Shown here one piece after another: positions 1 to 6,213 of a stretch of 8,754 bases of DNA (positions are counted from its first letter, which is position 1; each line of letters begins with the position of its first letter). Under the pieces are notes generated by a model. That model was given only the letters and a program-made list of their open reading frames with translations, had not been told where the DNA came from and did not search any database. Source of the stretch: Polyangia bacterium (GTDB lineage Bacteria; Myxococcota_A; Polyangia; Polyangiales; Polyangiaceae). A program made the translations under genes and the position numbers. The stretch lies in contig JAUIKB010000184.1 in the NCBI GenBank assembly GCA_030430975.1, forward strand, positions 1-8,754. Reading direction: 5' to 3'.

Positions 1-210
1 GTGTTGACCAAGCTGGTGTGGGCGATCGCCGCAGCCGCGCTGTTCAGCGCCTGGCACCACATCGGCGCCTCGGGAGAAGCCTTCGATATGAAGGTGTTCG
101 CGTTCCGCTGGGTGTGTGGGATCGTGTTTACGGTGATCTACGCGTTCCGCGGGTTCGCGCCGGCGGTGTGGACCCACGCCCTGTACGACCTGTGGGTGCT
201 GGCGTTGTAG
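1..210 (+). CDS. CPBP (Abi/CAAX-like) family intramembrane metalloprotease, C-terminal part only
   Basis: The gene enters from beyond the left edge. The GTG at base 1 is in frame but is probably internal, because this family is usually 200-300 residues and only 69 are seen here. Visible family marks are FxxxH (FSAWH, residues 15-19, followed by a second His) and the final HxxxD (HALYD, residues 59-63), both set in hydrophobic helices. The first motif of the family (EExxxR) would lie upstream, outside the window. CPBP proteins are integral membrane glutamate-type proteases related to Rce1; in bacteria they include bacteriocin self-immunity proteins and others of unknown role. The substrate cannot be inferred. 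The gene converges on the minus-strand gene that ends at 263. The family call is fairly firm because both His motifs are at typical spacing. Confidence 0.75.
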   Translation: MLTKLVWAIAAAALFSAWHHIGASGEAFDMKVFAFRWVCGIVFTVIYAFRGFAPAVWTHALYDLWVLAL

Positions 211-262
211 CGCGTTCGGCTAGGGGAAGCCGCCGCTGGGTTGCGGAGTCGAACCTAACTAA
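211..262. other. convergent intergenic spacer with weak hairpin
   Basis: A 52-base gap lies between two converging genes. It contains a 5-bp inverted repeat, CGGCT (217-221) and AGCCG (228-232), with a six-base loop. No T-tract follows on either strand, so a bidirectional terminator is possible but not demonstrated. Confidence 0.2.
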
Positions 263-1183
263 TCACTTCCGGTAATTAAACCACTGCTCGGTGACCATCG
301 TCGTGCGCCCGGGGGCTGCGAAGCCCGACTTGACGCAGGTCTTTGTGCCGTTGACATTGGCCCAATTGCTTTTGGGAATAGGCGTGGGGTTGGCCAGACC
401 GGTCGCGTAGCCAGTCTGCATCTTTTTTCGCAACAGCTCCATCTTGGCGCGCGTACCGAAAAGGATCACCGGGATGAGATTCTCGCTCATCTTGGGGTTG
501 GAGTTCGTAGCCATTTGCAGAGCGGCTGACTTCGAGGCCGGGATAACGGTCATCGCCTTGGTCTCCTTCGCCGCTTCGGGTCGATCGCTTCGCGTGAGAA
601 AGCAGAGGCTGTTGGCCCAGGCACAGGGGGCCCATACGAGCATATAGCTCAGCTCCAACGGATCCCAGTTCGGTTGGTCGACGACATCATCCGGGTACTT
701 GCAGTCCTCCCCATAGAGCAGGTGATAGAGCTTCATCACCCTCGAATGTCCAAGCCGCGTCGTCTTCTTCTGCTTCTCGATCTTGGCTTGATAGACCTTG
801 CCGGCCTGCACCTTGGTCGCGATCATCTTCGCCGGTTTCTTATCCAGTCTGTGGACCATGATCGGCAGCTTGCCGGACATCACCGACACCCAGAGTGATT
901 TGGCGGTCTTGGCGTTCTCGGCGTCTTTGGAGTTCTTGGGGCTCTTGGAGTTGTTAGCGTTCTTGGAGTCTTTGGACTTCTTGGACTTCTTAACCTTGGC
1001 TCGCTTACGCTCCGCTCTCGACTTTCGCTTTGCGCTGGCGCCACTTCGCGACTTGGCATTGCCGGCCGCCTCGAAACTAGCCGATTCAGAGGTCTCAGGG
1101 GTTGTCTTGGTGCTCGCCTCGGGGGCTACAACGAGGAGCCCCAAGCTCAGCAATGCAAGATGAATGGATACTCGCCGTCGCAT
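263..1183 (-). CDS. secreted protein of unknown function with Lys/Ser-rich tandem-repeat linker
   Basis: Not recognised. I chose the start at 1183 (306 aa) over an in-frame ATG at 1273. From 1183 the protein opens with a classic signal peptide (MRRR, then a hydrophobic stretch at residues 7-20, then APEA), and a GAGAG ribosome site sits just upstream of that ATG. The longer form would bury the signal inside. After the signal, residues 25-63 are Ser/Thr/Lys/Arg-rich. Residues 65-94 are ten copies of a three-residue unit, Lys/Asn/Glu-x-Ser/Ala/Pro, giving a strongly basic, probably disordered linker. Residues 97-306 look like a folded, exported domain with four cysteines (161, 187, 194, 283) that could form disulfides, and aromatic-rich stretches near 175-195 and at the C-terminus (EQWFNYRK). 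No catalytic motif is seen. It probably acts in the periplasm or outside the cell; the basic linker could bind peptidoglycan, DNA or other polyanions, which is only inference. It is separated from the next minus-strand gene by 164 bases and so likely has its own promoter. Confidence 0.7.
   Translation of the reverse strand: MRRRVSIHLALLSLGLLVVAPEASTKTTPETSESASFEAAGNAKSRSGASAKRKSRAERKRAKVKKSKKSKDSKNANNSKSPKNSKDAENAKTAKSLWVSVMSGKLPIMVHRLDKKPAKMIATKVQAGKVYQAKIEKQKKTTRLGHSRVMKLYHLLYGEDCKYPDDVVDQPNWDPLELSYMLVWAPCAWANSLCFLTRSDRPEAAKETKAMTVIPASKSAALQMATNSNPKMSENLIPVILFGTRAKMELLRKKMQTGYATGLANPTPIPKSNWANVNGTKTCVKSGFAAPGRTTMVTEQWFNYRK
900..989 (-). repeat. degenerate 9-bp tandem repeat, ten units
   Basis: Read on the plus strand the units are variants of TTGGAGTTC, beginning at 900, 909, 918, 927, 936, 945, 954, 963, 972 and 981 (for example TTGGCGGTC, TTGGCGTTC, TTGGAGTTC, TTGGACTTC twice). 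Because the unit is nine bases it keeps frame, and it encodes the three-residue repeat (KKS, KDS, KNA, NNS, KSP, KNS, KDA, ENA, KTA) of the overlapping secreted protein. The two identical adjacent units at 972-989 suggest recent duplication. Confidence 0.85.
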
Positions 1184-1347
1184 AGATGATCTCTCAGTCT
1201 GCAGGGGAATGGTCGGTGTGGATTGGGCGCATCCTACTACAGGGCCCAAAGAGGGAAGAGCCAGGATCTCCACACCGCCACCCGACGCGACGCTTTAGCC
1301 GCCAGTGGCTGTCCGCGTGCGCTGGCCGACTCGTCGTGTCGGCACGT
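1184..1347. other. intergenic region between two minus-strand genes, with a hairpin
   Basis: This 164-base gap lies between the UbiA-family gene (ending at 1348) and the secreted-protein gene (starting at 1183). At 1325-1343 there is a perfect 6-bp inverted repeat, GCCGAC and GTCGGC, around a seven-base loop, directly after the UbiA-family stop. It lacks a T-tract, so it may be a Rho-dependent or weak terminator, or an mRNA 3' stabiliser. A promoter for the secreted-protein gene must lie here, but I find no convincing -35/-10 pair. Confidence 0.35.
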
Positions 1348-2301
1348 TCAACCGGGTCGGAGATTGTAAACGATCCACAAAACCAGGATCACCCAGAGCA
1401 GCACAATGCCGACCATGGGTCCGTCCTTCAGCATGTCCTGCGTTGGGCTCTCCGACTTGGGCCGGTTGCGGACGAGGTGGAGAAACCGGCCCACGCCGAG
1501 CAGCACGAGCAGCGTGCTCGGCCACAGATGGTCGGTTTTGAAGAACGCCTTCGTATCGGGATCGAGCGTGTACAGCAGATAGGTTGCGGTGGTAGCGCCA
1601 GCGGTAACGAGTAGCGCTACATCCAGTCCACGTTTTGAATACGAGTCGAGGGCCGCGCGTGTCTTACCGGTTTTGCCTTCGGCTGAGATTTCGTGCCGGC
1701 GCTTGCCGAAGCCGAGGAACAGCGCGAGCAGCGCGGTACAGACTAAGAGATACTTGGAGACGTTGACTTCGGTGGCATAGCCGCCCCCCATCACCCGCAG
1801 GACAAAGCCGGTCGCGATGCAGGAGACATCGAGGTAGGCGATTTTCTTGAGGCGCATCGAGTACGCCACGTTCATTGTGAAATAGCCCACCGCCACGAGA
1901 AAAAACGAGAGGCGGATCGCAAATGCGCCACCCAGCGCGATGAGGATCAAGACCCCGAGCAGCCCCTTGGCCATGCCCAGCGGCACACGACCCGATGGGA
2001 TCGGACGCAGACACTTCACCGGATGAGCGCGGTCTGCCTCGACATCCATGATGTCGTTGAGTGTGTAAACCGAGCTCGCGAGCAAGCAGAAGATCACGAA
2101 CGCGCTCGCCGCGCTGGTTAGCAGAACCGGGTCGAAGATCTCTTTGGCGAACACGACGGGTGCCAACACAAACGAGTTTTTCACCCATTGATGCGGGCGC
2201 ATCGTCTTCAGCATGCCGCCGAGACGCCACGCGAGCGATCCGTCGCTGCTCGTTTCCACGGGCGCGGAGCTGACCTCGGGGCTGTCTTCGTCGCTAGTCA
2301 T
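1348..2301 (-). CDS. UbiA-superfamily prenyltransferase, decaprenyl-phosphate phosphoribosyltransferase type
   Basis: A 317-residue integral membrane enzyme with about eight or nine hydrophobic helices. Members of this branch transfer 5-phosphoribose from PRPP to polyprenyl phosphate, giving the lipid-linked pentose precursor studied in mycobacterial arabinan synthesis (Rv3806c/UbiA). Seen here: the entry motif RPHQWVKN (residues 35-42); the first Asp-rich motif NDxxDxxxD (82-90), followed by RAHPxKxxRPIPSG (91-104), characteristic of this branch rather than of ubiquinone-type UbiA; the second motif YSxxLKxxxxxD (147-158) with the GFVLRVMGG helix; and a cytoplasmic FGKRRHE loop (198-204). The N-terminal 30 residues are polar and poorly ordered, so ATG at codon 30 is an alternative start. 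The gene stands alone, with no DprE1/DprE2-like epimerase in the window, so the downstream fate of any product is unknown. It is transcribed divergently from ligA. Family identity is strong; exact substrate is inference. Confidence 0.85.
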   Translation of the reverse strand: MTSDEDSPEVSSAPVETSSDGSLAWRLGGMLKTMRPHQWVKNSFVLAPVVFAKEIFDPVLLTSAASAFVIFCLLASSVYTLNDIMDVEADRAHPVKCLRPIPSGRVPLGMAKGLLGVLILIALGGAFAIRLSFFLVAVGYFTMNVAYSMRLKKIAYLDVSCIATGFVLRVMGGGYATEVNVSKYLLVCTALLALFLGFGKRRHEISAEGKTGKTRAALDSYSKRGLDVALLVTAGATTATYLLYTLDPDTKAFFKTDHLWPSTLLVLLGVGRFLHLVRNRPKSESPTQDMLKDGPMVGIVLLWVILVLWIVYNLRPG

Positions 2302-2371
2302 GGTGCCGAAATGAGCCTGACGGCTTAGCAGACACTGACGTGCGCCCGCTAGATTTCGCGGCTCTGCTGCC

Positions 2372-2407
2372 TTGACCCGTGACGGTGGGCAGCATCGAAT
2401 ACGCGCC
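2372..2407 (+). promoter_or_regulatory. sigma-70-like promoter for ligA, possibly leaderless
   Basis: TTGACC (2372-2377, five of six matches to TTGACA) is followed after exactly 17 bases by TCGAAT (2395-2400, four of six to TATAAT). Transcription would begin about 7-8 bases later, at or next to the GTG start codon at 2408. This reading makes the in-frame TTG at 2372 part of the -35 box rather than a start codon. It is a sequence match only; no start site has been mapped. Confidence 0.4.
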
Positions 2408-4450
2408 GTGCCCCGCGCAAAAGCCTCAAAACCCGCCGCTCGTCACGCCGAACTCGTCCGCGAGATCAAGGCCCACGACTATCGCTACTACGTGCTCGAC
2501 GACGCGACGATCAGCGACCGCGAATACGACAAGCTGTATCGAGAGCTTCGTGATCTGGAAGAGGCGAATCCCAAACTCCTGACGCCCGACTCGCCGACGC
2601 AGAGAGTCGGTGACCAGCCTCGGAGCGACTTGCGAACGATCAAACGCGAGACGCCGATGATGTCGCTGGACAATACCTACAACGACGAAGAGCTCGCCGA
2701 GTTCATGCGCCGTGTGACCGACCGACTCAAATCAGGGGCCAAGGTGAAGTACTGCGTCGAGCCAAAGCTGGACGGTGGCAGCATCGAGATTCTGTATCGC
2801 GACGGCAGGCTCGCTCAGGGCACGACGCGCGGTGATGGCAAGAGCGGCGAGGAGATCACCGAAAACCTCCGCACCATCCGGTCGTTGCCGTTGACGATCG
2901 AACACAAAGGGCCACTGACTCTCCGCGCGGAGGTCGTGATTTATCGGCGCGATCTGGAGGAGATCAACGAGATCAGAACAGGGCGTGGGGATGCACCGTT
3001 CGCCAATGCACGCAACGCGGCGAGTGGCAGCCTGCGCATGCTCGACCCTCGTCAGGTGGCGGAGCGTCGGCTGCGCGCGATGGTCTATCAGGTCGTCGAA
3101 GGACCACAGATTGCGAAGTCACACGCGGACTCATTGGCCAAGCTGGCCAAGTGGGGCATTCCCTCGCACCAAAAAGAGAAGGTATGCGCCGACCTCGACG
3201 CCGTTCGCGCGGCGATCGACGAGATCGAAAAGAGTCGAGCAGACTATCCGTACGAAATCGACGGTGCCGTGATCAAGGTCAACGACTTCACGCAGCAAGA
3301 CATTCTGGGAAGCACTTCGAAATTTCCACGTTGGGCGATCGCGTTCAAGTTCGGGGCCGAGCGGGCAGAGACGAAGCTGCACGACATCATCGTTCAAGTT
3401 GGGCGGACGGGTGCGATCACACCGGTCGCGGTGCTCGAACCTGTGGAGCTAGCGGGCACGACTGTCGCGCGCGCGTCGCTACACAATGAAGACGTCATCA
3501 GCAATCTCGACATTCGGATCGGCGACACCGTCGCGATCGAGAAGGCCGGCGAGATCATCCCGCAGGTTGTCGCCGTTAATAAGAAGGTCCGCACCGGCAA
3601 GGAGCGCAAGTTCGAGCTGCCGTCAACGTGTCCGATCTGCGACTCGCCCGTCGAGCGTCGCGAAGACGGCGTGGCGTCGCGCTGCACGAATCAGCGCTGC
3701 CCGGCGATCGTCAGAGCGTCGCTCAAGTACTACGCTCACCGTACGGCGATGGACGTGGATCACCTGGGCTCGTCGCTGATCGAACAGCTCGTGGCCGGCG
3801 GAAAGGTCGGCGACGTAGCGGACCTGTACGATCTCACGCTCGACGATGTACTCAGCCTGGAGCGCATGGGGAAGAAGAGCGCTCAGAACGTCATCGATGC
3901 CATCGCCCGCTCCAAGGAACGCACGCTTGACCGTTTACTCACCGGGCTAGGCATCGAGATGGTCGGCCACTCTGCCTGTCGTCAGCTAGCGGAGGTAGCC
4001 GAGACGCTCCCGGCAATGCTCGCGTGGAGTGAGGAAGAGACGATCGAGAAGGTCGACGCGATCAGCGGCTTCGGTCCGAAGATGGTCGAAAGCGTCCGTT
4101 CGCTGCTTCACGGCGATACGTCGCGGCGCGAGCTGCTGGAAAAGCTAGTCGAGCGTGACGTCGGGCGGCCTCAGCCGAAGGCGGCGGTCGCCGCCGAGGG
4201 ACCGCTGACCGGGTACACGTTTTGCGTAACGGGGGTGCTCACGCGCAAGCGCGACGATGTGCACCAGTCGATCCGGGACGCAGGCGGCACCGTGCACGAC
4301 AAGGTGAAGAAGGGCACGAGCTTCTTGGTGGCCGGTGAGAAAGTCGGCAAGAGCAAGCTCGATGCGGCCAAGAAGCACGGCACCGTGGTCGTGTCGGAGG
4401 CGGACTTGGACGAGATGGTAGTCAACGGAGTGCCTAATGAAGAAGCTTGA
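2408..4450 (+). CDS. ligA: NAD+-dependent DNA ligase LigA
   Basis: Seals nicks in duplex DNA during replication and repair, using NAD+ to adenylate its active-site lysine. I chose GTG 2408 (680 aa) over TTG 2372 (692 aa): from GTG the catalytic lysine is residue 120, close to K115 in E. coli LigA, and the TTG lies in a promoter-like -35 box. Neither start has a good ribosome site. Domains in order: Ia (about 10-65, HDYRYYVLDD for the nicotinamide end of NAD+); adenylation domain with KLDG (120-123), TTRGDG and FANARNAASGSLRMLDP; a linker VIKVNDF; OB fold (about 310-400); zinc finger with Cys 408, 411, 426 and 431; helix-hairpin-helix region (about 450-570); and a C-terminal BRCT domain (about 598-678). 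Nothing essential is missing. The residues after KLDG are Gly-Ser where most LigA proteins have Leu-Ala or similar, which suggests a divergent branch and possibly a second ligase copy. Its end overlaps the next gene. Confidence 0.96.
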   Translation: MPRAKASKPAARHAELVREIKAHDYRYYVLDDATISDREYDKLYRELRDLEEANPKLLTPDSPTQRVGDQPRSDLRTIKRETPMMSLDNTYNDEELAEFMRRVTDRLKSGAKVKYCVEPKLDGGSIEILYRDGRLAQGTTRGDGKSGEEITENLRTIRSLPLTIEHKGPLTLRAEVVIYRRDLEEINEIRTGRGDAPFANARNAASGSLRMLDPRQVAERRLRAMVYQVVEGPQIAKSHADSLAKLAKWGIPSHQKEKVCADLDAVRAAIDEIEKSRADYPYEIDGAVIKVNDFTQQDILGSTSKFPRWAIAFKFGAERAETKLHDIIVQVGRTGAITPVAVLEPVELAGTTVARASLHNEDVISNLDIRIGDTVAIEKAGEIIPQVVAVNKKVRTGKERKFELPSTCPICDSPVERREDGVASRCTNQRCPAIVRASLKYYAHRTAMDVDHLGSSLIEQLVAGGKVGDVADLYDLTLDDVLSLERMGKKSAQNVIDAIARSKERTLDRLLTGLGIEMVGHSACRQLAEVAETLPAMLAWSEEETIEKVDAISGFGPKMVESVRSLLHGDTSRRELLEKLVERDVGRPQPKAAVAAEGPLTGYTFCVTGVLTRKRDDVHQSIRDAGGTVHDKVKKGTSFLVAGEKVGKSKLDAAKKHGTVVVSEADLDEMVVNGVPNEEA

Positions 4451-5063
4451 GTCGACCGGGCTGAGCCCGAGTAAGATTATTTGTGTGGCAAAAAACTACC
4501 GCGCACACGCCGCCGAAATGCACGGCGAGGTGCCCTCTGAACCGATGCTGTTCTTCAAGCCACCGTCGAGTTTGCTCGAGTCCGGCGGCACAGTAGAGCT
4601 GCCTGACGGCGTCGAGCGCGTCGACTTCGAGGCGGAGCTCGGCATCGTGATCGGTCAGCGAGCGCGCCGCGTCACCCGCGAAGCCGCCAGCGCCCACGTT
4701 CGTGGGTACACCGCCGTGTGCGATATCACTGCCCGCGACTACCAGAAGACGGACAAGCTTTGGACGCGAGCCAAAGGAATGGACGGGTTCTGTCCAGCCG
4801 GCCCTGAGATTGTCGCGGGCATGCCTCCGTCGGACGCGGCGGTTCGGCTGTGGCAGAACGACGAGCTGCGCCAAGACGGGCACATTGAGCAGATGGTGTT
4901 CGATATCCCCACGCTGATCGAGTTCGCGTCCGGATTCATGACGCTGGAACCCGGAGACCTGATCGCGACGGGGACACCGGTTGGCGTCGGTCCGCTCAGC
5001 TCGGGCGACCGTATTCGAATCGAAGTGGGCGAGTGCGCCCCGCTGACGTTCTCAGTCGGCTGA
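4437..5063 (+). CDS. fumarylacetoacetate hydrolase (FAH) family protein, FAHD1/acylpyruvase-like
   Basis: A 208-residue single-domain enzyme of the size of FAHD1/YcgM-type proteins. Relatives hydrolyse acylpyruvates or decarboxylate oxaloacetate with a bound Mg2+ or Mn2+. Seen: IICVAKNYRAHAAEM (14-28), SEPMLFFKP (34-42), the metal-binding pair in DFEAELGIVIG (Glu65 and Glu67), the third ligand Asp96 in CDITARD, the active-site Lys113, and the closing GDLIATGTPVGVGP motif, so all expected catalytic elements are present. The start overlaps the last 14 bases of ligA in another frame, with a CGGAG ribosome site (4426-4430) six bases before the ATG, one of the few good ones in the window. Translation is therefore probably coupled to ligA. 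The pairing with a ligase has no obvious metabolic logic. Substrate cannot be told from sequence. Confidence 0.92.
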   Translation: MKKLESTGLSPSKIICVAKNYRAHAAEMHGEVPSEPMLFFKPPSSLLESGGTVELPDGVERVDFEAELGIVIGQRARRVTREAASAHVRGYTAVCDITARDYQKTDKLWTRAKGMDGFCPAGPEIVAGMPPSDAAVRLWQNDELRQDGHIEQMVFDIPTLIEFASGFMTLEPGDLIATGTPVGVGPLSSGDRIRIEVGECAPLTFSVG

Positions 5064-5233
5064 AAGCCGCGGCTCACTAAAACCCGGCCGGCACCTGAGG
5101 GTGAAGCCCGGGACAACTGAATTTCTTCACGGCACCTCGCCGTTCGGCGAAAAAAAAAGCGCCGTCGTGTGACAGATCGCCGGGGTCGAGAGACTGACGC
5201 TGCAATGGCCCTCTTTTTCGGAGCATGCAGCTG
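5064..5233. other. intergenic region before the peptidase-sigma operon
   Basis: 170 bases. Contents: a perfect 10-bp palindrome AGCCGCGGCT (5065-5074) immediately after the FAH stop; a GTGAAG (5101-5106)/CTTCAC (5125-5130) inverted repeat; a 5-bp hairpin TCGCC (5137-5141)/GGCGA (5146-5150) followed by nine A's (5150-5158); and a possible nine-residue mini-ORF (5205-5234). A promoter for the M23 operon should be here. GTGACA at 5169-5174 resembles a -35 box but has no matching -10, so no promoter is called. Confidence 0.4.
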
Positions 5234-6211
5234 ATGTTGATCGTTTTCGTAACCGCCCTGTTTCACCTGTTTGTGCCGCTAGCGTGGTGCGCGGCCCTCG
5301 CGTTTCGGCGTCCGTCGTCACGAATCGGTCGCCTATTCACGACGCTGGCGGCCACGATGTACGTGGGTTTTCTGTTCACTGCAGGAGCCGGCTGGGCGGT
5401 GCTGGGGGGATACACGCGCTGGCTGGTGCTGTTGACGGGCGCTGCCTTGCTCTTGCTTTCGCTCCGCTTGCTGCTGGCTGCGCCCTGGTTTCCCACGCGT
5501 AAGCGCAGCTGGCCGGGCATCGCCGCGGCTGCTCTGCTGGCGGGGCTCTTGGCGACGACGGTCGTCGAGCTCGCCGGACCGTCGACCCCCGCCGTCGCAA
5601 GCGCACTAGGCGCTCCGCTTCCGGCGGGCCGGTACTGGGTCGTTCACGGCGGAGCCAACCCGGTGATGAATCATCATCACGGCGTGTCAGCTCAGCGGTA
5701 CGCCTTGGACATCGTGGGCATGAACCGTTTCGGAACCCGCGCGTCCAGCCTGGCGCCCCGCGCCCTGGGCGAGTTTGCAATTTACGACGTGGGCGTGCTT
5801 GCACCGTGTGCCGGGGAGGTTGTCGCGGTGGTCGATGGAGTGCCCGATGTTGCCGCCGGTAAGATGCCAACGGGGGCGTCGCTCGAGCGTGGTCCGGCAG
5901 GCAACATGGTTGCGATCCACTGTGACAACGTCACAGTGCTCTTGGCCCATCTCAGGTCGGGCAGTACTGCCGTGGCGATAGGTGACCGCGTTGCCAAGGG
6001 CGTGCTGGTCGGGAGAGTCGGCAACTCAGGCAACACCAGCGAACCGCATCTCCACATCCACGCAGTTCGCGGTAAGGTCTCGAACGTGAAGTCCCTCGTT
6101 ACGGATGCGGACGGCGTTCCCGTGCTGCTGGCGAGCGCGTTCCCCGAACGTAACGACACACTGCGATTCGAAGCGGCGCGGCCGAACAGCAACTCGCTGG
6201 CTCGACGATAG
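5234..6211 (+). CDS. M23 family membrane-anchored metallopeptidase
   Basis: 325 residues. M23/LytM-type zinc peptidases usually cut peptide cross-links of peptidoglycan, outside the cytoplasmic membrane. ATG 5234 is preferred over ATG 5225 because GGAG (5220-5223) lies ten bases before the former but only one base before the latter. Residues 1-114 hold four hydrophobic helices (about 2-25, 34-55, 63-83, 94-114); the remainder is an extracytoplasmic peptidase domain. Seen: NHHH (146-149) then QRYALD with Asp159; LAPCAGEVVAVVDG; the AHL motif with His239; GDRVAKGVLVGRVGNSGN; and PHLHIH with His272 and His274. The usual first zinc ligand in HxxxD is Arg155 here, so His147-149 may supply it, as I recall for other QRYALD-type members; otherwise activity may be weakened. 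The C-terminal tail (after about 300) is unrecognised. It heads a cassette with a sigma factor two bases downstream, pointing to a role in envelope sensing or remodelling (inference). Confidence 0.85.
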   Translation: MLIVFVTALFHLFVPLAWCAALAFRRPSSRIGRLFTTLAATMYVGFLFTAGAGWAVLGGYTRWLVLLTGAALLLLSLRLLLAAPWFPTRKRSWPGIAAAALLAGLLATTVVELAGPSTPAVASALGAPLPAGRYWVVHGGANPVMNHHHGVSAQRYALDIVGMNRFGTRASSLAPRALGEFAIYDVGVLAPCAGEVVAVVDGVPDVAAGKMPTGASLERGPAGNMVAIHCDNVTVLLAHLRSGSTAVAIGDRVAKGVLVGRVGNSGNTSEPHLHIHAVRGKVSNVKSLVTDADGVPVLLASAFPERNDTLRFEAARPNSNSLARR

Positions 6212-6213
6212 CG

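Noticed and set aside
236..262. GGTTCGACTCC-like stretch on the minus strand resembling a tRNA T-arm
   Set aside because: The bases flanking the loop do not pair as a 5-bp T stem, and no acceptor, D or anticodon arms can be drawn around it.
263..1273. Longer 336-residue start for the secreted protein
   Set aside because: It would put a clear signal peptide 30 residues inside the protein, and the ribosome site lies before ATG 1183.
5137..5158. Hairpin TCGCC/GGCGA next to nine A's as an intrinsic terminator
   Set aside because: The A-tract follows the stem on the plus strand; on the minus strand the T-tract comes before the stem. Neither orientation gives a stem followed by U's.
5169..5197. 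GTGACA as -35 box of a promoter for the peptidase operon
   Set aside because: The hexamer at 17-18 bases' distance (GACTGA/ACTGAC) does not resemble a -10 box.
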